From contig NZ_CABPSQ010000001.1 in the NCBI RefSeq assembly GCF_902459775.1, positions 682,001-746,000 of the forward strand: a stretch of 64,000 bases of DNA, given 5' to 3'. The stretch is from Pandoraea captiosa (GTDB lineage: Bacteria; Pseudomonadota; Gammaproteobacteria; Burkholderiales; Burkholderiaceae). The translations under genes and the position numbers were made by a program. The notes beneath the pieces are model-generated. The model was not told the origin of the DNA. It ran no database searches and worked only from the letters and a program-made list of their open reading frames with translations. Shown one piece after another: positions 55,042 through 63,600 of the stretch. Positions within the stretch are counted from its first letter, which is position 1. Each line of letters starts with the position of its first letter.

Positions 55042-56019
55042 ATGCTAGTGAATTGCGTGGCCTATGAGGATGGCCGCAAGATTGCCGATCTCCACCCCGA
55101 TGAAATCTCGGATTATCTTGAGCGTCCGCACTGTTTCGTCTGGGTGGCGCTCAAGGATCCCGGACCGGGCGAACTGGCGCAGATGCAACACGAGTTCGGC
55201 CTGCACGACCTGGCCGTCGAAGACGCGCAGCATGGTCACCAGCGTCCGAAAATCGAACAGTACGGCGACTCGCTCTTCGCCGTGCTTCACGTGCTTAACA
55301 AAGACGAGGTCGGGGACTTTTCCATCGGCGAAGTGGCGATTTTCGCCGGGCACAACTATGTGCTCTCGGTGCGCTCGAACGCCACGCAGGGCCTCGGGGC
55401 GGTGCGCGCCCGCGCAGAGAAGGAGCCGCACCTGCTACGCCAGGGTTCGATCTTCGTGCTCTACGCATTGATGGACGCGATCGTCGACAGCTACTTCCCG
55501 GTATTCGACGATCTCGAAGCACAACTCGAAGCCATCGAAGAGCAGATATTCACGCCGAATGCGCCCAACAAGGGCAGGGCGATCATCGAGGATCTGTACC
55601 AGCTCAAGCGTCGGCTCATCACGCTCCAACATGCCTGCGTGCCGCTCATGGAGGCAGTCAGCAAGCTCTTCGGGGCCATGGCGCCGAAGCTGTGCGGTGG
55701 CATGCAGGAGTACTTCCGCGACGTGTTCGACCACCTGCAGCGCATTACGAAAAACATCGATTTGCTGCGCGAAATGGTGACCACGGCGCTGTCGGTCAAT
55801 CTCGGCATGATTTCGCTGTCCGAAAACGAAACGACCAAGCGCCTCGGATCGTTCGCCGCGCTGTTCGCTGTGCCGACGATGATCGCGGGGATCTACGGCA
55901 TGAACTTTGCCGACATTCCCGAATTGAAGTTTCCGTATGGCTATCCGGTGTGTCTGGCCGCGATGGTCGTCATCGATACGCTGCTGTTCCTGAAATTTCG
56001 GAAGGCCGGTTGGTTGTAA
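55042..56019 (+). CDS. corA: CorA-type magnesium/cobalt transporter
   Basis: 325 residues. The cytoplasmic N-domain and long helix lead to two C-terminal membrane helices (FAALFAVPTMIAGIYGMNF and YPVCLAAMVVIDTLLFL) with the invariant YGMNF loop; the protein ends FRKAGWL. It imports Mg2+ as a pentamer. The ATG at 55042 has CAGGAAGACGA upstream; earlier in-frame codons lie in the gap after the acyl-CoA synthetase gene. An unrelated but same-strand neighbour follows 243 bases later. Confidence 0.94.
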   Translation: MLVNCVAYEDGRKIADLHPDEISDYLERPHCFVWVALKDPGPGELAQMQHEFGLHDLAVEDAQHGHQRPKIEQYGDSLFAVLHVLNKDEVGDFSIGEVAIFAGHNYVLSVRSNATQGLGAVRARAEKEPHLLRQGSIFVLYALMDAIVDSYFPVFDDLEAQLEAIEEQIFTPNAPNKGRAIIEDLYQLKRRLITLQHACVPLMEAVSKLFGAMAPKLCGGMQEYFRDVFDHLQRITKNIDLLREMVTTALSVNLGMISLSENETTKRLGSFAALFAVPTMIAGIYGMNFADIPELKFPYGYPVCLAAMVVIDTLLFLKFRKAGWL

Positions 56020-56261
56020 TGCGGGATGGACTGTGCGAGCCGGGCGCGGTCGACCGGCCAACGCGCTGACGCTCATGTCAGGCGCATGACGCGAACGCCC
56101 GTATGGACGGCGCTGTTGCCCGGCGGCAACGTGCGCCGGACCCGCGATTTTTTCGCAGTGACCGGCGCCGAATAACTGTTCTAGAATGCGTCAACGCCGC
56201 GTCAGACGGTTGCCAAGGGTTGAAAACAACAATAAACCGTCAGGCAAATAGGGGTCAGATA

Positions 56262-57578
56262 TTGAACGCACCACTTACGGGGATTCGCGTCATCGAGTTC
56301 TGTCGCGGCGCGGCAGGCGCCTATTGCGGCATGCTGCTGGCCGACATGGGCGCGGACGTCATCATGGTCGACGATCCTGTCGACGACATCGCCAACGATA
56401 GTCGAAGCCCGCTCGGCGAGTCGGCGCAATTGGGCTTGCGGCGCAACAAGCGCTCCGTTGCCCTCGATTTACTCACGCTGGAAGGCCGCAGTCTTGCGCA
56501 TACGCTCGTGCGCGGCGCGGACGTCGTTATCGAATGCATGCCGCCGGGCACTCTGGCGCGCGCCGGGCTCGGTTACGACACGCTGGCGAGCGTGCAGCCG
56601 CATCTGGTCTATGTGTCGATTTCCGCATTCGGTCAGGATGGCCCGCGCTCTGCCGCGCAGGCGGCAGGCGTGCCCGCGCTCGAAGCGCTAAGAGGTATGC
56701 TCGGTGCCGTATCGCAGGGCGCCGAACCGCCGCGCGATCTGCCGGTGGCGGATCTGGCTGCCGGACTTTATGCCGCGTTCTCCGTGTCGGCGGCGCTCGT
56801 GTCGGCCAAACAGCACGGCAGCGGTGTGCATATCGACGTGCCGATGCTTGGAGCGACACTCGCGATCGCGGCGTTGCGTGCCGGTGACGCAGGCGCCGAA
56901 GCCGCGCAGCGCGCGGGGCTGGTGCAGCCTTCGGCGCTCATGCCTCAGAGCGACCGGGATGCACCGGCAACGACGTGGCAGCGTCAACGGCTCGCGCAGG
57001 CGGTGGAACCGACGAAAGCGTCGCCGCTGGCCACGCCGCTGGACGGCGAAGGGGAGACCTCTGGGCAGCGTTTCGGTGGGCCGTCGGCTCCGTGGCCCAC
57101 GTTCCGCGCCCGGGATGGATACTTCGGCATGGACCTCGACGCATCGGACCACTGGCAGGCGATTTGCGCGCTGGTGCATCGTGTGGATCTGCTCGACGAT
57201 CCGCGGTTTGGCAATGCACGCGAGCGCGCCCGTCATCAGGCGGCGCTGCGCGATGTGCTCGAAGCGGTGTTCGTCGCGGAAGATCGCGGGGTCTGGCTGG
57301 CCCGACTCGTCGCCGTGGGCGTGCCGTGTACCGAAATCAGTACGTATTCGCGAGTGCTGGCCGACCCGCAGGTGGCGCATATGGGATGGGTGCGTCCGAT
57401 GGTGCTGCCCAGCGGCGAGACGAGCCACACCATCGTCTCGCCCGTCCGACTCAATGGACAGAGCCCGGTCACGCGTCTCGATCCGCCTGCGCCCGGGGCG
57501 CACACGGGCGATATTCTCGCCGAGCTGGATGCCGGTGAAGCGGCGGCGGCCAGGCGGGCGGGGATATCGTCGACGTAG
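56262..57578 (+). CDS. CaiB/BaiF-family (class III) CoA transferase
   Basis: 438 residues. It moves CoA between carboxylic acids. Typical motifs are GIRVIEFCRGAAGAYCGMLLADMGADVI, RNKRSVALDL, FGQDGP, and the catalytic aspartate D164 (PVADLAAGLY). A long Ala/Gln-rich insertion (about residues 215-270) separates the halves, and the C-terminal lobe (FRARDGYFGMDLDASDHW, VGVPCTEI) is normal. The start is a TTG at 56262 behind AGGGGTCAGATA; no ATG gives the family N-terminus. A terminator follows. The substrate is unknown. Confidence 0.88.
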   Translation: MNAPLTGIRVIEFCRGAAGAYCGMLLADMGADVIMVDDPVDDIANDSRSPLGESAQLGLRRNKRSVALDLLTLEGRSLAHTLVRGADVVIECMPPGTLARAGLGYDTLASVQPHLVYVSISAFGQDGPRSAAQAAGVPALEALRGMLGAVSQGAEPPRDLPVADLAAGLYAAFSVSAALVSAKQHGSGVHIDVPMLGATLAIAALRAGDAGAEAAQRAGLVQPSALMPQSDRDAPATTWQRQRLAQAVEPTKASPLATPLDGEGETSGQRFGGPSAPWPTFRARDGYFGMDLDASDHWQAICALVHRVDLLDDPRFGNARERARHQAALRDVLEAVFVAEDRGVWLARLVAVGVPCTEISTYSRVLADPQVAHMGWVRPMVLPSGETSHTIVSPVRLNGQSPVTRLDPPAPGAHTGDILAELDAGEAAAARRAGISST

Positions 57579-57620
57579 TCTTCTTTCGAGGATTCCCTCA
57601 TTTCCCGACAGTTCAGATAT

Positions 57621-57651
57621 GGCGGCGCCCGAGTGGCGCCGCTTTTCTTTT
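57621..57651 (+). terminator. Rho-independent terminator of the CoA transferase gene
   Basis: GCGGCGCC-CGAGT-GGCGCCGC is a perfect eight-base stem with a five-base loop, followed by TTTTCTTTT. Confidence 0.93.
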
Positions 57652-57732
57652 GGCGCCACGGCCTGATCAGGGTCGCCCATGACTCCCTGCCCCAAGGCCC
57701 ACCACGGGGCATGGGCAAACTCGGCCAAGTCT

Positions 57733-57786
57733 TTGCGGGGCATTTGTCATTTCTATATAATCCACTGTCATAAGCATATGACAAAT
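57733..57786 (+). promoter_or_regulatory. Promoter with nested inverted repeats before the TauE-type gene
   Basis: TTGCGG (57733) and a perfect TATAAT (57756-57761) are 17 bases apart. ATTTGTCAT (57742-57750) between them is repeated inverted as ATGACAAAT (57778-57786), and GTCAT/ATGAC (57767, 57778) forms a closer inverted pair. Three GTCAT half-sites therefore flank the -10, an operator layout that suggests repression by a GTCAT-binding regulator. No regulator gene is adjacent. Confidence 0.65.
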
Positions 57787-57832
57787 AGTGATTTGGCTTT
57801 TGCGTCAGGTCATTTTCTGCTGGATTTCGCCC

Positions 57833-58684
57833 ATGTTTCCCGACCTATCGAGTCTTTCACCAACGGCCGCCTTGCTCGGCGCGGCCGTAGGCCTCGTTCT
57901 GGGATTGACCGGCGCCGGTGGCGGGATATTTGCCGTTCCGGCACTGGTCTTCGGACTGGGATGGGGGGTGCCGCAGGCGGGGCCGGTTGCGTTGCTCGCA
58001 GTCGGCGCAAGCGCTGCCGTAGGGAGCGCACAAGGGTTGCGCGCGGGCATCGTGCGGTACCGCGCGGCCATGCTGATGGCGGGGATCGGCGTTTGCGTCG
58101 CGCCGGTCGGTAGCTGGCTTGCGCATCGCTTGCCCGAGCGCTGGCTCGTCGGACTCTTCGCGCTCGCCATGCTGATCGTCGCCGCACGCATGTACCGCGC
58201 GTCCCGCGCCAATGCTGGCAAGCCACCCGGTGACGCGAGTGAAGGCGCGACGCGCTGTGCGTCGCCATTGCCGCCTTGCCGAATGGATCCTTCGACGGGG
58301 CGACTGCACTGGACGCGTCGCGTCGCGAGCACGCTCGGCCTGATTGGTGCGGTCTCAGGATTTGCCTCGGGATTGTTGGGTGTCGGCGGTGGTTTCGTCA
58401 TCGTTCCGGCGCTGCGACGCTTTACCGATATCACGGTGCACGGCGTGGTTGCGACTTCGCTCTTCGTCATTGCGCTAATTTCTGCCGGTACTGTCGCCAA
58501 CGCCTGGTGGCACGGCATGCATCCGGGCTTGCAGGGCTGGACGTTCGTGCTGGGCGCCGTCTTGGGCATGGTGCTCGGTCGCGCACTTGCACCGCGTCTG
58601 GCGGCCTCGCGGCTCCAGCAGATATTCTCGGCCCTCATGGCGGCGGTGGCGTTCGGCATGGTCGTGAAAGCCCTCGGCGCCTGA
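57833..58684 (+). CDS. TauE/SafE-family membrane exporter
   Basis: 283 residues with about eight membrane helices arranged as two homologous halves. Each half starts with the family repeat: GLVLGLTGAGGGIFAVPAL and GFASGLLGVGGGFVIVPAL. Members export or import sulfite, sulfoacetate or related organosulfur anions; the substrate here is unknown. The ATG at 57833 is preferred because the upstream 15 residues are not in the family. A promoter with operator-like repeats lies 47 bases before it. The cytoplasmic loop (about residues 120-165) is long and charged. Confidence 0.9.
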   Translation: MFPDLSSLSPTAALLGAAVGLVLGLTGAGGGIFAVPALVFGLGWGVPQAGPVALLAVGASAAVGSAQGLRAGIVRYRAAMLMAGIGVCVAPVGSWLAHRLPERWLVGLFALAMLIVAARMYRASRANAGKPPGDASEGATRCASPLPPCRMDPSTGRLHWTRRVASTLGLIGAVSGFASGLLGVGGGFVIVPALRRFTDITVHGVVATSLFVIALISAGTVANAWWHGMHPGLQGWTFVLGAVLGMVLGRALAPRLAASRLQQIFSALMAAVAFGMVVKALGA

Positions 58685-59233
58685 GGCCTCACTCGGCACC
58701 GATTGACGCGTTCATTTCTTCAAAGCGACCCACTCATTGACAACGATGGGTGAGGTGCATATCTCTCGAAAATCGCAACGTCTTTCGAGTGAAGTGGTGC
58801 GTCAACAGCGCGCCGACGGAATGAGAGCGACCATGCGCATCACGCCAGTACACCTCCGATGGTTCACGCGACCGTCGCTTTTCAAATGAATCTTTTCTTC
58901 GCTCATCTGTCCATCAGAACGCGGCATTCGCGTTGACGCTACGTCATTTGAGTTATTCCCGCATCGTGTGCCTGTGCGATGCGTGCGCTGCGCGAATCGC
59001 GAACAGTAATCCTCCTAATTTGGACTAGGATGTTTCCTATAAAGAGTTCCAAAACGGTAGGGTTTTGTAGATTTATCCTATATTTCCGCTGGTCGTAAAA
59101 ACGACGCGTAACGTTCGATTGTCACGCGGCGAAACGATTGGTAATGGACCAGATGATCCCAACACACGTTGACTCTTTCCTTCCCAGTCTGTCTCGCTGC
59201 CCGGCCGCCAGGCCGACGACGGGGCGACGTGCC
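58685..59233. other. Intergenic region before the lipoprotein/RcsB-like locus
   Basis: 549 bases, AT-rich on the right side. It contains the TAGGA/TCCTA half-site cluster listed separately. No short gene was recognised. An ATG at 59144 is in frame with the lipoprotein but would add a 30-residue tail before the signal peptide. Confidence 0.6.
59013..59080 (+). promoter_or_regulatory. RcsAB-box-like site in a cluster of TAGGA/TCCTA half-sites
   Basis: TAGGA-TGTT-TCCTA (59026-59039) is a perfect inverted repeat that matches the RcsAB box TAAGAATATTCCTA at 10 of 14 positions. Additional TCCTA half-sites lie at 59013-59017 and 59076-59080. A weak -10 (TATCCT, 59074-59079) would place the box near -50, an activator position. 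The first gene downstream encodes a lipoprotein and the second an RcsB-like regulator, so autoregulation is plausible. Confidence 0.5.
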
Positions 59234-59737
59234 GTGACGACACTGAAAAGGCTGAGCGGCGCGCTGGTCGTCGCGCTGCTCGCCGGATGTAGCGAATACA
59301 AGGCGTCGACAGCGAGTGCAACCGGTCCCAGTTTCGAATTGGAGAGTGACGGTGCGTCGCTGGCGCGGGCGGAGCCTCCGGATGAACTGACGCGAGAGGT
59401 CGAAACGCGAATGCGGCCGGTGGCAGCGGCAGTGAAGATGAGCGCAACGCCGCAGGTCGGTATCGTCGTGAGCGGCACCTATCGATGGATGGCCGACTGG
59501 CCCGAAACCGACAGCGTGCATTTGTGGGAAGCCGCCGCCGGACCCACGCGCATTCGTGTTGTCGGGCGCACGCGCGACATGATGCCGTCGGCGGGGCTGC
59601 GCGGCGTTCGCATTCGATATTGTGTCAAGCCGGTCATCGGCGAGGGCACATCACGGTTGACAGGGCACAAGACGTGCTCGGCGTGGACCACCGTCGACGG
59701 CCCCAGAGCGGCCGAAGTCGTCGGTAGCGCTGGATAG
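59234..59737 (+). CDS. Small lipoprotein upstream of the RcsB-like regulator
   Basis: 167 residues from GTG 59234, which gives a textbook lipoprotein signal peptide (TTLKRLSGALVVALLAGC, lipobox LAGC at residue 19). The mature part has a flexible Ser/Thr/Ala region and a beta-rich domain (VGIVVSGTYRWMADWPETD, TRIRVVGRTRDM, GVRIRYCVKPVIGEG) with two further cysteines that may pair (RYCVKP, HKTCSAW). I do not recognise a family. By position it could be an envelope sensor for the phosphorelay that follows, as RcsF is for Rcs, but it does not look like RcsF in sequence. Confidence 0.7.
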   Translation: MTTLKRLSGALVVALLAGCSEYKASTASATGPSFELESDGASLARAEPPDELTREVETRMRPVAAAVKMSATPQVGIVVSGTYRWMADWPETDSVHLWEAAAGPTRIRVVGRTRDMMPSAGLRGVRIRYCVKPVIGEGTSRLTGHKTCSAWTTVDGPRAAEVVGSAG

Positions 59738-59944
59738 CGCGGCAGCGGGGCGGGGGCCATGCCTGGCCCGTGCGCGCCGGACTGTCGGGTCCCGCATCGT
59801 CGCCCAGCAGCAATGCGGTCACGCCTGAGTGACCAACGCGTGCGTTGCCAAGACGCACATTCCTCTTTTGGGAAGCCATGACGCGTAGACACGGCGAAGG
59901 ATCGCGCGCGCCCACGGCTGACTTCTTTTAAAAGGATCCTGCAA

Positions 59945-60619
59945 ATGATGGTGAAGATTCTGATTGCCGACGATCATCCGATCGTGGCCTCCACGCTGCG
60001 TGAAATGCTTTCCCCGGACCCGGGATTTCACGTGCTGCCCCCGGTCTCCAACTCGACGGAGTTGTTCAAGGCGCTGGAGACGAATTCCGTCGACGTCCTG
60101 ATCACCGATTACTGCATGCCGGGCGGTGCGTTTGGCGACGGCCTCGTCATGATCAATCGCGTGCGCCGCAAATATCCCGATGTGAAGATCATCGTGTTCA
60201 CCTCGATCGAGCAGCCCGCAATCATCCACGCACTCGACAGTTGCGGCGTGCTGGGCGTGATGACGAAATCGGACGATTTGCGCGAGATCACGGTGTGCGT
60301 GGAGCGTTGCCGTCGGGGCATGAGCTACCGCGGTGGGCGTGCGGAGCAGATTCTCGAAGAGCAGATGCGCCGCAAGCCGACGGCTCGCCGTCCGCTCTCG
60401 CCGAAAGAAATGGAGGTGCTGCGCATGTACCTGGACGGCCAGAACGTGTCCCAGATTGCGGGCGCGCTCAAGCGCTCGGCCAAGACGATCAACAACCAGA
60501 AGCGCATGGCGATGTGCAAGCTGGGTTGCCGCACCGACATGGAACTGTTCAAACTGCATGTATCGAGTCCGGTCCAGTTCTCGCGTGACGGCGACGCCGA
60601 AGCGCCGAGTGCCGCCTGA
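59945..60619 (+). CDS. RcsB-like LuxR-family response regulator
   Basis: 224 residues. Receiver domain: D10 acidic pocket, phosphoacceptor D55 in ITDYCMPGGAFGDG, K108 in VMTKSDD. This DY-MPG-GDG spacing is typical of RcsB. A helix-turn-helix follows (residues about 150-190): LSPKEMEVLRMYLDGQ...SQIAGALKRSAKTINNQKRMAM, closely like RcsB and unlike NarL. It binds DNA to activate or repress genes. Its ATGATG start lies behind AAAAGGATCCTGCAA. It is flanked by a lipoprotein gene and a hybrid kinase gene that together resemble an Rcs phosphorelay. Confidence 0.9.
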   Translation: MMVKILIADDHPIVASTLREMLSPDPGFHVLPPVSNSTELFKALETNSVDVLITDYCMPGGAFGDGLVMINRVRRKYPDVKIIVFTSIEQPAIIHALDSCGVLGVMTKSDDLREITVCVERCRRGMSYRGGRAEQILEEQMRRKPTARRPLSPKEMEVLRMYLDGQNVSQIAGALKRSAKTINNQKRMAMCKLGCRTDMELFKLHVSSPVQFSRDGDAEAPSAA

Positions 60620-60648
60620 GTCCGCCGCGCTCACCGACGTTGGAGTCT

Positions 60649-63600
60649 ATGCCCGCCAGAACGATGACGCGCGACATCGCGATTGCCGGCCGCCTGCTTC
60701 GCATTGGTGGCCTGCTTGCCCTGCTGTTCGGTTTGTCGGTCTGGGTGGCGGCGGTGTCGTATGCCCTGTTCGGCACGCTGTGGCAAAGCGGGCAGAAGAC
60801 CGAGTCGTTCTTTGCCGCAGTCGGGCGGGAAATCCGCGACCTCGAGATTTTCAACGAACAGGCCCGCGCGATGGCGCAGGCGACACAGGCGAGCTCGGCG
60901 CGTCCGAGTGGCGTGACGCAGGCGCTGACCGACCGTATTTTCAAACCTTTGGTGTCGATGCCGGTCGGTACGGCGCGACGTATTAGCGGGATCGGCTGGG
61001 ACAGCGAATTCGAGATCGTCAAACTCGCCGACATCCCGCAAGAGCGCGCGGCATTGCTCGCACGCCTGACCTTGCGGCTCATGGTGCTCGACGCCAATTT
61101 CTGGAGCCCGCTAGACGCGCAGGACGAAACCTTCATCATTTACGCCGATGGCGCGTTCGCGACATATCGTCCTGCCATTGGCCGAGAAGCCTTCACGCCG
61201 GCCGATCTCGCCCGCGACACGCAGGCCATGCTCGCGGAGATCAATAAGGTCGAGCGTTATCACGCACGCGTTCGCGGTAACAGCGAAGGTCCGTTCTGGA
61301 CCTACAACTACAAACATCCCGTCACACATCTGAAGACCGTATCGAGCTTCGTGCCGATTCGCGATCTGAACGGACACCTCGTGCTCTATGTGGGCACCAG
61401 CATGTCGCCGGAGATGATCGTGCCACCGCGCATGCGCCACCTCGAACGCACGGGCGAGGCCCTTCAACTGATCTCGGAGGATGGGCTCGTGATTGCCAGC
61501 GCCGGTCTCCCGCTGTCGTCCCTTGGTCATTTACGTACGCTGGTAACGTTGCCGCTATTCGGAGGTGCGCAGATGACGTTGCGCTCCGACGGGCAACGGC
61601 TGGTGTTCGAGCGGCGACTGGCATCCACACCATGGTTTGTGCGGTATGCGGTACGTCCGGCGCAATTGCTGCGGGAAAACGCAACGCTCTTGCTCGGTGC
61701 GACGTTGCTGCTGCTGTTGTATGCGACAGGGGTCTACGCCGGTATGCGTTACATGCGTCAGCGCATCATCGGGCCCGCGCGCCAGCGCACGACGGCGCTG
61801 CTCGAGCGCGATGCCTTCACGCAGACGCTCATCGAGACCGCGCCTGTCGGCATGGCGATCATCGACCCGTTCGAGCCCGCCGTGGTCATGAGCAACCCGG
61901 CGTATGCGGGCACCGTCGATCTGTTGCGACATCTGGGCGATGGCGAACTGACACGCATGTACCGACAACTACACAGCGGGGTGGTGGCACGGCCGGTGCG
62001 CCGTCTGTTGAGCGCGCTCGACGACGCCGGAGAGCGGCATTACGCGGTGAGTTTCGTCGATACCGTGTTTCGCGAACAGCCGGTGTTGATCGGTACGCTG
62101 TCGGACGTCACCGAGCAGCGCCGTTTCGAGTTGGAGCAGCGCAAGGCGCGTCTGGCTGCCGAAAGTGCCAATCGCGCCAAAGATGTCTTCCTCACGACGG
62201 TCAGCCACGAAATGCGTACGCCGCTCTACGGCACGCTGGCGTCGCTCGAACTGCTCAGCGCGCAGAATCTCGGCGACGATCATCGGTACTACGTCGACGT
62301 GATGGAGAGTTCGACGCGAAACCTGCTCGATCTCATCAACGACCTGCTCGACTATTCGCGCATTCAGGTCGGTCGTTTCGAGCTGAATTCGCGGGATTGC
62401 TCGCTGCTCAAGGAGCTCGAGGCGGTCGGACTGTCGTTCACGGGGCGTGCGCGCCTGCAGGGACTGACACTCGATTGGATGATCGACCCGCAACTGTCGC
62501 GCGCCGTGCATACCGATGCGCTGCGACTCGGACAGGTGGTGACCAATCTGGTCGGTAACGCCATCAAGTTCACCGAGCATGGGCATGTCGCGTTCAGCGC
62601 GATGGTCACGCGTGCCGACATGCAGGGCTGTGACGTTGCCTTCACGGTGAGCGATAGCGGTGTCGGCATTGCCGCGTCCGATCTGGCAGACCTGTTCAGG
62701 CCGTTTGGCAAGAGCACGACCGAGCCGGGTATGCAACACGGTACCGGCTTGGGACTGGCAATTTCGCATCAGTTCGTGGGCATGCTCGGCGGGGTGCTCA
62801 CGGTCGACAGCGAGGAGGGTGCGGGCACGACCATGCGTTTCACCCTGCACCTGCCGTGGGCGCCCGAGAGCGAAGCGCCGCATATTGTGGCGTCGCATGA
62901 AACGTTCGCCTACGTGAGCGACATGGCGCGCCGCCACTGGTATCTCGAAGCACTGATTCGCCGCGCCGGCTTCGAGCCGATACGTTATGACGATGCGGTG
63001 TCATGGTCGACGGGGTCGGGACGCGATCGCGATTCCGGATTGCTGATGTTTGCGGACGAATGGCCCGTGCGTGGCATGGCGGGTGCGGAAGTCTACCTGC
63101 TGCGCGCCACGCCGGTGGATCGTCCGGCGGGCAGCGCGCCGACATGGCCGCGCGATATTGCGTTGTTCCAGCAAGCCGAGCTTTGGGACGCGCTGGGTTC
63201 GGCGCCGCGCCCAGGCCTGAGCGCCAATGGAAACCTTCCGGTGCCAGGCGCGACGAGTGCGCAGGCGCGTGTGAGACCGCTGGCGGGTTGGTATGTGCTG
63301 GTGGCCGACGATCATCCGATCAGCGGCATGCTGCTCTCGCGTCAACTGGAAGGGCTCGGGGCGATGGTCGATTGTTATCACGATCCGCGTGAAGCGCTCG
63401 ACGCCTTCGACGCCGAATCCCATATGCTCGTGATCACCGACGCCAATATGCCGCATATCTCGGGGCATGCGCTGGCTACGGAAATCAAAGCACGGGCGCC
63501 TCATGTGCCGGTCGTGGTGGCGACGGCCGACGTCACGCTACGCAACGATCGGGAGGCCAAGTCTCCGTACGACGCCGTTGTCTACAAACCGGTGGATGCG

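Noticed and set aside
59754-59769. GGGCCA-TGCC-TGGCCC hairpin after the lipoprotein gene
   Set aside because: The stem is only six bases and no T tract follows, so a terminator call is not supported.
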